A program made the translations under genes and the position numbers. A stretch of DNA of 64,000 nucleotides, taken from assembly GCF_003312425.1 (NCBI RefSeq), contig NZ_QNUX01000001.1, positions 310,001-374,000 on the forward strand, given 5' to 3'. The notes under the pieces are model-generated. The model saw only the letters and a list, made by a program, of their open reading frames with translations. It was not told the DNA's origin and made no database searches. Of this stretch, positions 8,942 to 17,065 are shown in pieces. Positions within the stretch are counted from its first letter, which is position 1, and each line of letters begins with the position of its first letter. Origin of the DNA: Flavobacterium psychrolimnae. GTDB lineage: Bacteria > Bacteroidota > Bacteroidia > Flavobacteriales > Flavobacteriaceae.

Positions 8942-9601
8942 ATGGCTACTAAAAAAACCCCAATAACAAAAGACAAAATAGTTTCGATGTACATGAATTA
9001 TGTACTAGATCATAGTGAAAAACCAAAATCAGTATATCATTTTACAAAAATCAATGATTTTACAGAAACGGAATTTTATGCATTTTTTGGAACTATAGAA
9101 AGTATTGAAAAAGAAATTTTCAAAATGTTTGTAGAGAAAACTATCGATTTGCTGAACAAAAACAAGGAATACGAGATGTATGACATGAAAAGCAAAATGT
9201 TAAGTTTTTACTTCACTTTCTTTGAAATATTAACTGCCAACAGAAGTTACGTTGTACTTGTATTGCAAGAGCACAACAATCAGTTGAAAAAATTGATGCA
9301 GCTTTCCGGGCTAAGAAACAGTTTCAAAAATTTCCTTACTGAAATCATTTCTGATGAATTTAGAACACAACAGGAAAAATTACAAAATTTTCAAGAGAAA
9401 ACATTTCAGGAAACGTCTTGGATTCAACTTTTATTGACACTGAAATTCTGGCTAGATGATTCGTCACCTTCTTTTGAGAAAACAGATATTTATATTGAAA
9501 AATCAGTAAAAGTGACTTTTGAATTAATGAATATTGCTCCTATAGACAGCTTAATCGATTTTGGAAAATTTATTTTCAAAGAAAAAATATACAATAAGTA
9601 A
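8942..9601 (+). CDS. TetR-like transcriptional regulator
   Basis: 219 residues. The N-terminal ~60 residues (TKDKIVSMYMNYVLDHSEKPKSVYHFTK...EFYAFFGTIESIEKEIF) form a TetR-type helix-turn-helix with the terminal xxFYxxFxxxExxxxxxF pattern, although the recognition helix is less canonical than usual. The helical remainder would be the ligand/dimer domain. The last bases overlap the start of the AarF gene (TAATG), so the two are translationally coupled. As first gene of a nine-gene run with photolyases and folE it could autoregulate the operon, or have been recruited with the AarF-like partner, with which it is consistently paired. Ligand unknown. Confidence 0.75.
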   Translation: MATKKTPITKDKIVSMYMNYVLDHSEKPKSVYHFTKINDFTETEFYAFFGTIESIEKEIFKMFVEKTIDLLNKNKEYEMYDMKSKMLSFYFTFFEILTANRSYVVLVLQEHNNQLKKLMQLSGLRNSFKNFLTEIISDEFRTQQEKLQNFQEKTFQETSWIQLLLTLKFWLDDSSPSFEKTDIYIEKSVKVTFELMNIAPIDSLIDFGKFIFKEKIYNK

Positions 9602-10908
9602 TGAAAACGATAGACTACATCCCTACTTCAAAAATTGAAAGGGCTACAAAACTGGTACAAACTGGTGCAAAAGTTGGCGTGAACTACTTGAAATATTACG
9701 GAGAGAAAATGGTCAATTCTGATTTGACCCGTGATAAACTAAATGAAGACAATGCTGAAGATATTTATGACGGGTTGAAAAGTTTGAAAGGAAGTGCATT
9801 GAAAGTTGCTCAAATGTTAAGCATGGACAAAAGTTTTTTGCCACAAGCTTACGTTGAAAAATTTTCATTATCTCAGTTCTCAGTACCGCCACTTTCGGCT
9901 CCATTGGTATTGAAAACATTCAAAACAAATTTTGGAAAAACACCCTATGAAATTTTTGATGAATTCAACGCCACTTCCGTAAATGCCGCCAGTATCGGGC
10001 AAGTTCATGTTGCGGTAAAAAACGGTAAAAAACTAGCGGTAAAAATCCAATATCCAGGCGTTGCGAACAGCATTTCATCAGATTTAGCAATGGTAAAACC
10101 TATTGCCATCAGAATGTTTAACCTTCAAGGAAAAGATTCGGATAAATATTTCAAAGAAGTTGAGGACAAATTGATTGAGGAAACCAATTATTTATTGGAG
10201 CTACAACAAAGTCAGGAAGTAGTTGCGGCTTGCGAAAAAATTGAAAATTTAGTTTTTCCAAATTATTATTCTGAATTCTCATCGGAAAAAATCATCACGA
10301 TGGATTGGATGACAGGAAAGCACCTTTCGGAATTTACCAAAATAAATACTAATCCGGAAGTGGCTAATAAAATTGGTCAGGCTTTGTGGGATTTCTATAT
10401 GTACCAAATTCATATTTTGAAAAAAGTACATGCTGATCCGCATCCGGGAAATTTCTTGGTGAATGATCAAAACCAATTGGTAGCACTCGATTTTGGTTGT
10501 ATGAAACAAATTCCAAATGATTTTTACACCCCATATTTTGAATTGATTGACAAAAAAGTCATTAACGATCCGAAAATTTTCAACGATAAATTATTTGAAT
10601 TAGAAATTTTACGTGTGGATGATTCACAAGAGGAAATAGCTTATTTCACCGAAATGTTCCATGATTTACTGTCCTTGTTTACAAAACCGTTTCAAGCAGA
10701 AACGTTCGATTTTTCGGATGAATCTTTTTTTGAAAGCATCGCACAATTAGGAGAGCGTTTTTCAAAAGATACCAATTTGAGAAAAATGAATGGAAATCGA
10801 GGTTCAAAACATTTTATCTACATGAACCGAACGTTTTTTGGTTTGTACAATTTGATGTATGATTTAAAAGCGACGATTGTGGTTAATGCATTTGAAAAAT
10901 ACAAATAG
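9601..10908 (+). CDS. AarF/UbiB/ABC1 atypical kinase-family protein
   Basis: 435 residues. The ABC1 signature is clear: the KxGQ-like motif appears as LKGSALKVAQMLSM, the Ala-rich nucleotide-binding loop as AASIGQVHVAV, the ATP-binding Lys in KLAVKIQYPG, and the catalytic and metal loops as VHADPHPGNFLV and ALDFGCMKQIP. UbiB/COQ8 members support quinone synthesis and lipid handling as ATPases. Menaquinone-using Bacteroidota keep this gene in photolyase clusters, so a role in isoprenoid lipid or membrane stress is a plausible inference but is not shown. Its stop overlaps the GTG start of the next short gene. Confidence 0.88.
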   Translation: MKTIDYIPTSKIERATKLVQTGAKVGVNYLKYYGEKMVNSDLTRDKLNEDNAEDIYDGLKSLKGSALKVAQMLSMDKSFLPQAYVEKFSLSQFSVPPLSAPLVLKTFKTNFGKTPYEIFDEFNATSVNAASIGQVHVAVKNGKKLAVKIQYPGVANSISSDLAMVKPIAIRMFNLQGKDSDKYFKEVEDKLIEETNYLLELQQSQEVVAACEKIENLVFPNYYSEFSSEKIITMDWMTGKHLSEFTKINTNPEVANKIGQALWDFYMYQIHILKKVHADPHPGNFLVNDQNQLVALDFGCMKQIPNDFYTPYFELIDKKVINDPKIFNDKLFELEILRVDDSQEEIAYFTEMFHDLLSLFTKPFQAETFDFSDESFFESIAQLGERFSKDTNLRKMNGNRGSKHFIYMNRTFFGLYNLMYDLKATIVVNAFEKYK

Positions 10909-11042
10909 TGAAGAAGGAAAACCTGCCTTCAAAAATGTGTTTGGTTTGCAACCGACCTTTTAGCTGGCGGAAAAAATGGGAAAAAGTTTGGGACGAAGTC
11001 AAATATTGTAGCGAAAAATGCAAAAGAAACAAAAAGGGTTAG
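10908..11042 (+). CDS. DUF2256 zinc-finger-like small protein
   Basis: 44 codons, read directly from the DNA: GTG start inside TAGTG at the end of the AarF gene, stop TAG at 11040-11042. The protein begins VKKENLPSKMCLVCNRPFSW and continues with RKKWEKVWDEVKYCSEKC. Two CxxC/CxxxC pairs (CLVC and CSEKC) plus the W-R-K-K-W...W-D-E-V-x-Y-C pattern are diagnostic of DUF2256. The family is often linked to photolyase/cryptochrome genes. Its 3' end overlaps the cry-DASH start by 25 bp in another frame, so translation is almost certainly coupled. It may be a metal-binding accessory protein; the biochemical role is unknown. Confidence 0.85.
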   Translation: MKKENLPSKMCLVCNRPFSWRKKWEKVWDEVKYCSEKCKRNKKG

Positions 11043-12322
11043 TTTGGTTTAGAAATGATTTGAGAGTGCATGACAATGAATCGTTGACAAATGCTATTCA
11101 AGAAAATGAAACTGTAATTGCAGTATATTTTTTTGATCCAAGGCATTTTGAGAATACTAATTTTGGATTTAAAAAAACAGAAAAGTTTCGGGCTAAATTT
11201 CTAATTGAATCGGTAACGGCATTGAAACAAAATCTGGAAAAATTGAATATTCCGCTTTTGGTTTATCACCAAACACCGGAAGATTCGATTCCTGAAATTA
11301 TTATTAAAAACGAAATTGACTCTATTTACTTTCAAGAAGAATGGACGACTGAAGAAATGGAAGTTTTAGAGAATGTAAAATCGAAAAATTCAGATTCAGT
11401 AGCTTTTAAAAGCACCTACAATCAGTTCTTATTTCATCCTGAAGATATTCCGTTTGACATTGCATCGATTCCTAATGTTTTTACACAATTTAGAAATAAG
11501 TGCGAAAAATCAACAAAAATCCGTTCTGAATTTACGACTGAACCACTGCTGGAAGACAATTTAATTACAAACGAAACTGTGATTCCCAGCATGGAAACAT
11601 TAGGTTTTGCTGATTTTGAAATGGATTCCAGAACGGCGTTTCCTTTTCGCGGTGGTGAAGATGAGGCAATAAAACGATTGCAAAATTATTTTTGGGGAAC
11701 CAAAAAACTAAGTGTTTATAAATTGACTCGAAACGGATTAATAGGTACTGATTTTAGTTCGAAATTCTCACCTTGGTTGGCAAACGGTTCTATTTCGGCA
11801 AAGACTATTTATTGGGAAATTATAAAATACGAACAACAAATCGGGAAAAATGAATCCACCTATTGGTTGATTTTTGAACTGATTTGGAGGGATTATTTTA
11901 AATATGTATCGTTGAAAAACGGGAATTCGATTTTTAAAATTGGAGGGATTTTAGACAAAAAATACGTTTGGAAAACCAGTCCATCAGACATAAACAATTG
12001 GATTAACGGCACTACAGACGAACCATTTGTAAATGCAAACAGGATGGAATTGCAACAAACAGGATGGATGAGCAATCGCGGCAGACAAAATGTAGCATCA
12101 TTTTTTGCAAAAGAGTTGCTGATAGACTGGCGCATTGGAGCTGCCTATTTTGAAGCGATGCTAATTGATTACGATGTGCATAGCAATTACGGCAATTGGA
12201 TGTATGTTTCCGGTGTTGGTAACGATCCAAGAGACCGAAAATTCAACATTAAGTTACAAGCATCCAATTACGATGGACAATCAAAATTCCAGAAATTATG
12301 GTTGCAACAACAATTATTTTAA
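11018..12322 (+). CDS. cryptochrome DASH
   Basis: 434 residues. The photolyase alpha/beta antenna domain (GLVWFRNDLRVHDNESL at the start) is followed by the FAD-binding helical domain. DASH-specific marks are FRGGEDEAIKRL, KFSPWLANGSISA, LIWRDYFKYVS, GWMSNRGRQNVASFFAKEL and NYGNWMYVSGVGNDPRDRKFN. Cry-DASH proteins bind FAD and usually methenyl-tetrahydrofolate and repair cyclobutane dimers in single-stranded DNA, some also acting as light sensors. The protein lacks a C-terminal extension. The start is fixed by overlap with the DUF2256 gene. Only 8 bp separate it from the next cryptochrome-like gene. Confidence 0.92.
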   Translation: MQKKQKGLVWFRNDLRVHDNESLTNAIQENETVIAVYFFDPRHFENTNFGFKKTEKFRAKFLIESVTALKQNLEKLNIPLLVYHQTPEDSIPEIIIKNEIDSIYFQEEWTTEEMEVLENVKSKNSDSVAFKSTYNQFLFHPEDIPFDIASIPNVFTQFRNKCEKSTKIRSEFTTEPLLEDNLITNETVIPSMETLGFADFEMDSRTAFPFRGGEDEAIKRLQNYFWGTKKLSVYKLTRNGLIGTDFSSKFSPWLANGSISAKTIYWEIIKYEQQIGKNESTYWLIFELIWRDYFKYVSLKNGNSIFKIGGILDKKYVWKTSPSDINNWINGTTDEPFVNANRMELQQTGWMSNRGRQNVASFFAKELLIDWRIGAAYFEAMLIDYDVHSNYGNWMYVSGVGNDPRDRKFNIKLQASNYDGQSKFQKLWLQQQLF

Positions 12323-12330
12323 AAAGATAA

Positions 12331-13815
12331 ATGAATACTAATAAAAAACATATTAATGTAGTTTGGTTCAAAAGGGATCTTCGTTTACAGGATAACGAGG
12401 CGATTTTTAATGCAACAAAAACTGGCATACCCACATTGTTGCTTTATGTATTCGAAAAATCTTTAGAAAATGATTCGCATTACAGCCCAAGACATTGGAA
12501 TTTTATCAAACAGTCTCTTGTAGACATCAATAAACAACTGGAACAATCGAACACACAGGTGTTAGCGGTATCTTCAGAGGTGCTTCAAGTTTTCAATATT
12601 CTTGAAGAAACGTACAAAATTGAAACCGTGTACTCACATCAGGAAACTGGTTTAAAAATAACTTACGAAAGAGATAAAACCTTCAAACGCTTTTGCAAAA
12701 ACAATCAAATCAATTGGGTTGAAAATACCAACAACGGAATTTTCAGAGCATTACGAAATAGAACAAATTGGGTTGCAAAATGGGAAGACTACATGAATCA
12801 ACCGCAATTTATTTTTGATGGTAAACCAGAAAATTTTCTAAATACAGAAGCAATATTGCAACTCGAAAAAGCTTTAGAAAAAACCAATTTAGAAACTGTT
12901 CCGGATGCTATTTTCCAAAAGGGAGGCAGTACTATGGCCGGGAAATATTTACAAACATTTTTTGACGAACGGTATCACAATTATAATTCACATATTTCGA
13001 AACCTTTATTGGCTCGAAAAAGCTGCAGCAGATTATCACCCTACATCGCTTGGGGAAATTTATCTTCCAGACAAGTGCTGCAAAAAGCAGCTACGTTCCG
13101 ATTGACCTGCAATAACAAAAAACAAATTGATTCCTTTGTATCGCGACTGACATGGCAAGCTCATTTCATTCAAAAATTTGAAATGGAAGAAGTCATGGAG
13201 TTTGAAAGTGTCAATAAAGGATTCCATTCGTTGAAAAAGAAAGTCAATGAAAATTACATTGAAGCTTGGAAAAAGGGACAAACCGGCTTTCCATTGATTG
13301 ATGCATGCATGCGTTGCCTCAATGAAACTGGTTATTTGAATTTTAGAATGCGTGCCATGTTGGTCTCATTTTTCACCCATAATTTGTGGCAACCCTGGCA
13401 GGAAGCAACGCAGCATTTATCACAAATGTTTCTTGATTTTGAACCTGGAATACATTTTCCGCAGTTGCAAATGCAGGCTGGCGAAACCGGAATCAATATG
13501 TTACGTATATACAATCCAATAAAGAATAGTTACGAACACGATGCCGATGGAGAATTTATAAAAAAATGGGTTCCTGAATTACGCGATTTACCTCGAGCTT
13601 TTGTACATGAACCCTATAAAATGACTTATTTGGATCAAAAATTTAGCGATTTTGAAGTTGGAGTTAATTATCCAAAACCAATTGTAAACATGGAAAGAAC
13701 AAGAAAATTTGCAAGTGATTTTTTATGGAAAATGAAGAAAAATCCCTTGGTAAAAGAAGAAAGTTCGCGGATATTAAAACTTCATACTATGGCAGATATT
13801 GGCGATAGCGAATAA
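12331..13815 (+). CDS. atypical cryptochrome/photolyase-family FAD protein
   Basis: 494 residues. The N-terminal photolyase domain is clear (NVVWFKRDLRLQDNEAIFNA), and the FAD domain retains RLSPYIAWGNLSSRQVL, the helix FVSRLTWQAHFIQKFE, GFPLIDACMRCLNETGYLNFRMRAMLVSFF and NLWQPWQEA. Where canonical class I enzymes have NxGNWQWAAGTGxDAxPYFRxFNP, this protein reads FPQLQMQAGETGINMLRIYNP. Aligned back from the shared RIYNP, the flavin-adjacent Asn and the proximal electron-transfer Trp are replaced. It then continues KKWVPELRDLP and HEPYKMT as in photolyases. So this is a divergent subfamily whose repair ability is uncertain; a light sensor or a repair enzyme with other residues are both possible. 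Confidence 0.82.
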   Translation: MNTNKKHINVVWFKRDLRLQDNEAIFNATKTGIPTLLLYVFEKSLENDSHYSPRHWNFIKQSLVDINKQLEQSNTQVLAVSSEVLQVFNILEETYKIETVYSHQETGLKITYERDKTFKRFCKNNQINWVENTNNGIFRALRNRTNWVAKWEDYMNQPQFIFDGKPENFLNTEAILQLEKALEKTNLETVPDAIFQKGGSTMAGKYLQTFFDERYHNYNSHISKPLLARKSCSRLSPYIAWGNLSSRQVLQKAATFRLTCNNKKQIDSFVSRLTWQAHFIQKFEMEEVMEFESVNKGFHSLKKKVNENYIEAWKKGQTGFPLIDACMRCLNETGYLNFRMRAMLVSFFTHNLWQPWQEATQHLSQMFLDFEPGIHFPQLQMQAGETGINMLRIYNPIKNSYEHDADGEFIKKWVPELRDLPRAFVHEPYKMTYLDQKFSDFEVGVNYPKPIVNMERTRKFASDFLWKMKKNPLVKEESSRILKLHTMADIGDSE

Positions 13816-13870
13816 TTTTCAACATCAATTTCAAAAAAAATCAATAGCAATTTCAAAAAAATAGAATCTC

Positions 13871-14155
13871 GTGACTGAAAAAAAAGAACTTACTGATTTA
13901 GACAAAGACCGAATCATAGAAATGGCTTGGGAAGACCGTACCACGTTTGATGCGATTTTAATGCAATTTGGGTTAAAAGAACAAGAAGTGATCGACCTGA
14001 TGCGTACCGAAATGAAACCTTCGAGTTTTAGAATGTGGCGCGAAAGAGTGCAAGGCCGAAAAACAAAGCATGAGAAATTAAGGGATTTTAGAGAAGGCCG
14101 TTTTAAATGTACCATGCAAAGACAAATCAATAATAACAAAATTTCCAAGCGATAG
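13871..14155 (+). CDS. DUF2805 / TIGR03643 small protein
   Basis: 94 residues with a GTG start. The Trp- and Met-rich pattern ELTDLDKDRIIEMAWEDRTTFDAI, QFGLKEQEVIDLMR and PSSFRMWRERVQGRKTKH matches the TIGR03643/DUF2805 family, small proteins of marine and aquatic bacteria with a probable helix-turn-helix-like helical core. The basic C-terminus (RRFKCTMQRQ-like) would suit nucleic acid binding, but no function is established. It sits 55 bp after the atypical cryptochrome in the photolyase operon, a recurring association for this family as far as I recall. Confidence 0.85.
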   Translation: MTEKKELTDLDKDRIIEMAWEDRTTFDAILMQFGLKEQEVIDLMRTEMKPSSFRMWRERVQGRKTKHEKLRDFREGRFKCTMQRQINNNKISKR

Positions 14156-14204
14156 AATTAGTATTCAGTGAACAGTAATCTGTTAAAATAACAACATATA
14201 AAAA

Positions 14205-14888
14205 ATGAAAAACATAGTAATCATTGGTGGTAGTAAAGGAATTGGTAGTGCCATTTTGTTGCAACAATTAGAAACCAATTTGGTGTACAACATTAGCCGA
14301 AATGCTCCAGACTTAACACATCCCAACCTGAAACACTTTTCTGTAGATGTATTGCAGGATTCGCTTCCGGAAATTGAAACTATTGACACCTTGATTTATT
14401 GTCCAGGTTCCATCAATTTGAAACCCATCGGAAGTCTTAGTGCTGATGATTTCAGAAATGATTTCGAAATTAATGTAATTGGCGCTGTAAAGGCCATTCA
14501 GAAATATTTACCTGTTTTAAAAAAGGGGACTAATCCATCGATTGTTTTGTTTAGCACCGTAGCCGCAAAATTAGGAATGCCGTTTCATGCTAGTATTGCT
14601 ACCGCAAAAGCTGGAATTGAAGGATTAGTGAAATCGCTGGGAGCGGAATTGGCTTCGGTAGTACGCATCAACGCCATTGCTCCCACGATTACCGAAACAT
14701 CACTTTCGGCAGGTATTTTAAGAAATGATCGAATGAAAGAAAACATGGTGGAACGCCACCCGATGAAAGGATATCTAAAACCCGAAGAAGTCGCTAATAT
14801 GGCAAACTTCCTGATTTCAGAAAATGCCAAATCAATCTCAGGTCAGATATTCGAAATGGATTACGGAATAGTGACATTTAAAATCTAA
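14205..14888 (+). CDS. SDR-family oxidoreductase lacking the catalytic tyrosine
   Basis: 227 residues with a classical SDR Rossmann fold: [16 protein letters not shown] (nucleotide loop), DTLIYCPG (equivalent of NNAG) and [16 protein letters not shown]. The serine of the active site is in LFSTVAAK, and the Lys in [18 protein letters not shown], but the position of the catalytic Tyr four residues before that Lys (YxxxK) is Ile (IATAK). The ending [29 protein letters not shown] is typical. The protein may bind NAD(P) without reducing a carbonyl. Similar SDRs occur in photolyase clusters. A TGTTA-AAA-TAACA palindrome lies 12 bp upstream. Confidence 0.82.
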   Translation: MKNIVIIGGSKGIGSAILLQQLETNLVYNISRNAPDLTHPNLKHFSVDVLQDSLPEIETIDTLIYCPGSINLKPIGSLSADDFRNDFEINVIGAVKAIQKYLPVLKKGTNPSIVLFSTVAAKLGMPFHASIATAKAGIEGLVKSLGAELASVVRINAIAPTITETSLSAGILRNDRMKENMVERHPMKGYLKPEEVANMANFLISENAKSISGQIFEMDYGIVTFKI

Positions 14889-14928
14889 AAAAATAATTAG
14901 CAAACTTAAAATTGAAATACTGCATACC

Positions 14929-15540
14929 ATGATAAAAGAAATGAAAAGTTACGAGAAAATTGAACAATACGATACGGAAATTACAGATGCATTAGCGGAT
15001 AATTACAAAGTAATCATTGAGAATTTAGGAGAAGATGTTACTCGTGAAGGACTAGAAAAAACACCAGAACGCGTGGCCAAAGCCATGCAATATTTAACAC
15101 ACGGTTACGGATTAGATCCTTTGGAAATACTAAAATCAGCAATGTTTACCGAAGATCACCAACAAATGATTGTGGTAAAAGATATCGAAGTATACTCTAT
15201 GTGTGAACACCACATGTTACCGTTTTTTGGAAAAGCACACGTGGCTTATATTCCAAATGGAAAAATTGTAGGTTTAAGTAAAATCCCAAGAGTGGTAGAT
15301 GCTTTTGCAAGAAGAATGCAAGTACAGGAACGATTGACAGACCAGATTAAAAATTGTATTCAGGACGCTTTGAATCCATTAGGTGTAGCAGTTGTAATTG
15401 AAGCGCAACACATGTGTATGCAAATGCGAGGCATTCAAAAACAAAACTCGGTTACCACGACTTCTTCCTTTACAGGAGCTTTCGAAAAAGACAAAACCAG
15501 AAAAGAATTTATCAGTTTAGTTTCTAATAAACTGAGTTAA
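14929..15540 (+). CDS. folE: GTP cyclohydrolase I
   Basis: 203 residues from the ATG at 14929; an ATG four codons later (MKSYEK) is an equally possible start. The enzyme converts GTP to 7,8-dihydroneopterin triphosphate, the entry to folate. Zinc ligands and active-site residues are in [20 protein letters not shown] and [36 protein letters not shown] is fully conserved. Its place inside the photolyase operon makes sense because methenyl-tetrahydrofolate is the usual antenna of photolyases and cry-DASH. Whether this is the only folE of the genome is not visible. Confidence 0.93.
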   Translation: MIKEMKSYEKIEQYDTEITDALADNYKVIIENLGEDVTREGLEKTPERVAKAMQYLTHGYGLDPLEILKSAMFTEDHQQMIVVKDIEVYSMCEHHMLPFFGKAHVAYIPNGKIVGLSKIPRVVDAFARRMQVQERLTDQIKNCIQDALNPLGVAVVIEAQHMCMQMRGIQKQNSVTTTSSFTGAFEKDKTRKEFISLVSNKLS

Positions 15541-15564
15541 TTTTTATCATTTAAATACAAAACC

Positions 15565-16983
15565 ATGAAAATTCTCTTAACAGGCGCAACAGGTTATATT
15601 GGAAAGCGACTTTTGCCTTTGTTGGTGGCACAAGGACATGAAATAATCTGTTGTGTGAGAGATAAAAACAGGTTTTATTGTCCCATAGAATTTCAAAAAA
15701 GTGTTACGACAATTGAAGTTAATTTTCTAAAACAAGAAACAATAGCAGCCATTCCGACTGATATCGATGCGGCTTATTACCTGATGCATTCCATGTCAGG
15801 ATCTGCTGCTAATTTTGATGAATTAGAAAGCGTATCGGCACTAAATTTTGTACAACGCTTGAATGAAACCAAAGCAAAACAAGTTATTTATTTAAGCGGA
15901 ATTATCAATGACAAATCATTATCGAAACATTTATCTTCGAGAAAAAAAGTAGAAGAAATTTTAAATATTGGAACTTTTGCTACGACAACTTTAAGAGCAG
16001 GAATCATTGTGGGTTCTGGAAGCGCATCATTCGAAATCATTAGGGATTTAGTGAATAAACTTCCCATTATGATTGCTCCAAAGTGGCTCAATACCAAATG
16101 CCAGCCAATTGCAATTCCGGATGTTCTTGATTTTTTATCCAAATCATTATTAAATCCCCCTACGTACAATCAGAGTTTTGACATTGGCGGACCGGATATT
16201 TTGACGTATAAAGAAATGCTTTTGGGTTTTGCGGAAGCCAAGAAACTAAAGAGACGGATTTTTACTGTCCCAATGATGACACCAAAATTATCTTCGTATT
16301 GGTTGTATTTTGTAACCTCAACATCGTATAGACTCGCGTCAGCTCTGGTTAGCAGCATGAAAGTCGAAGTCGTTTGCAGTGACAACAGAATCAATGCTTT
16401 ATTGAATGTTACGCCTATGTCTTACAAACAGGCGCTTTCCCGTGCTTTGATAAAAGTAGACGAAGACAAAGTAGCTTCGAGCTGGAAAGATTCCTTAATC
16501 AGCGGACGTTTTAGCAGCAATATGTCGGAATATTTGAAAGTTCCAAAAAAGAATTGCTACATCGACCGACGTAAAATGGAAATCATAGACCGAGATTTTA
16601 CCATTAGTAGAATTTGGTCCATCGGTGGTGACACGGGTTGGTATTATGGGGATTGGCTTTGGGATTTACGCGGTTTTATAGACAAATTATACGGTGGCGT
16701 AGGTTCCAGAAGAGGACGAACAAACCGACATGATATCCATTCTGGTGATGCTTTGGATTTTTGGCGCGTTTTGTATGCCAATAAAGAAGAGGGAAAATTA
16801 ATCTTATTTGCCGAAATGAAATTGCCAGGTGAAGCTTGGTTAGAATTTAAAATTATCGGAAATACTTTGTATCAAGCGGCGACTTTTAGACCAAAAGGAA
16901 TTTGGGGGAAACTATACTGGTATTCCGTTTTGCCATTTCATGGATTTATTTTCGAAGGAATGCTGAAGAAATTGATTAAATAG
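15565..16983 (+). CDS. NAD(P)-binding epimerase with DUF2867 C-terminal domain
   Basis: 472 residues. Residues 1-300 are an atypical extended SDR (ILLTGATGYIGKRLLPLL, AYYLMHSMSG, VIYLSGI, TTLRAGIIVGSGSASFEII, SFDIGGPDILTYKEML). From about 310 a DUF2867 domain follows: RIWSIGGDTGWYYGDWLWDLRGFIDKLYGGVG, GDALDFWRVLYA, and LPGEAWLEFKIIG. DUF2867 is SRPBCC-like. This two-domain protein is a regular member of bacterial photolyase clusters but has no assigned substrate; a membrane lipid or carotenoid-like substrate would be speculation. Last gene of the rightward operon, ending 40 bp before a long terminator. Confidence 0.85.
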   Translation: MKILLTGATGYIGKRLLPLLVAQGHEIICCVRDKNRFYCPIEFQKSVTTIEVNFLKQETIAAIPTDIDAAYYLMHSMSGSAANFDELESVSALNFVQRLNETKAKQVIYLSGIINDKSLSKHLSSRKKVEEILNIGTFATTTLRAGIIVGSGSASFEIIRDLVNKLPIMIAPKWLNTKCQPIAIPDVLDFLSKSLLNPPTYNQSFDIGGPDILTYKEMLLGFAEAKKLKRRIFTVPMMTPKLSSYWLYFVTSTSYRLASALVSSMKVEVVCSDNRINALLNVTPMSYKQALSRALIKVDEDKVASSWKDSLISGRFSSNMSEYLKVPKKNCYIDRRKMEIIDRDFTISRIWSIGGDTGWYYGDWLWDLRGFIDKLYGGVGSRRGRTNRHDIHSGDALDFWRVLYANKEEGKLILFAEMKLPGEAWLEFKIIGNTLYQAATFRPKGIWGKLYWYSVLPFHGFIFEGMLKKLIK

Positions 16984-17021
16984 TAAACAAATATCCTTTT
17001 CTGTACCTACTGGAAAAAGGA

Positions 17022-17065
17022 GAATACAAATTGAACAGATTTTAAATCTGTTCAATTTGTATCTT
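17022..17065. terminator. bidirectional terminator between the converging photolyase transcripts
   Basis: A perfect 19-20 bp inverted repeat whose arms are ATACAAATTGAACAGATTT and its complement, with no real loop, followed by TTTTATTTT on the plus strand. It starts 40 bp after the epimerase-DUF2867 stop and touches the stop of the class I photolyase on the other strand. Confidence 0.88.
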
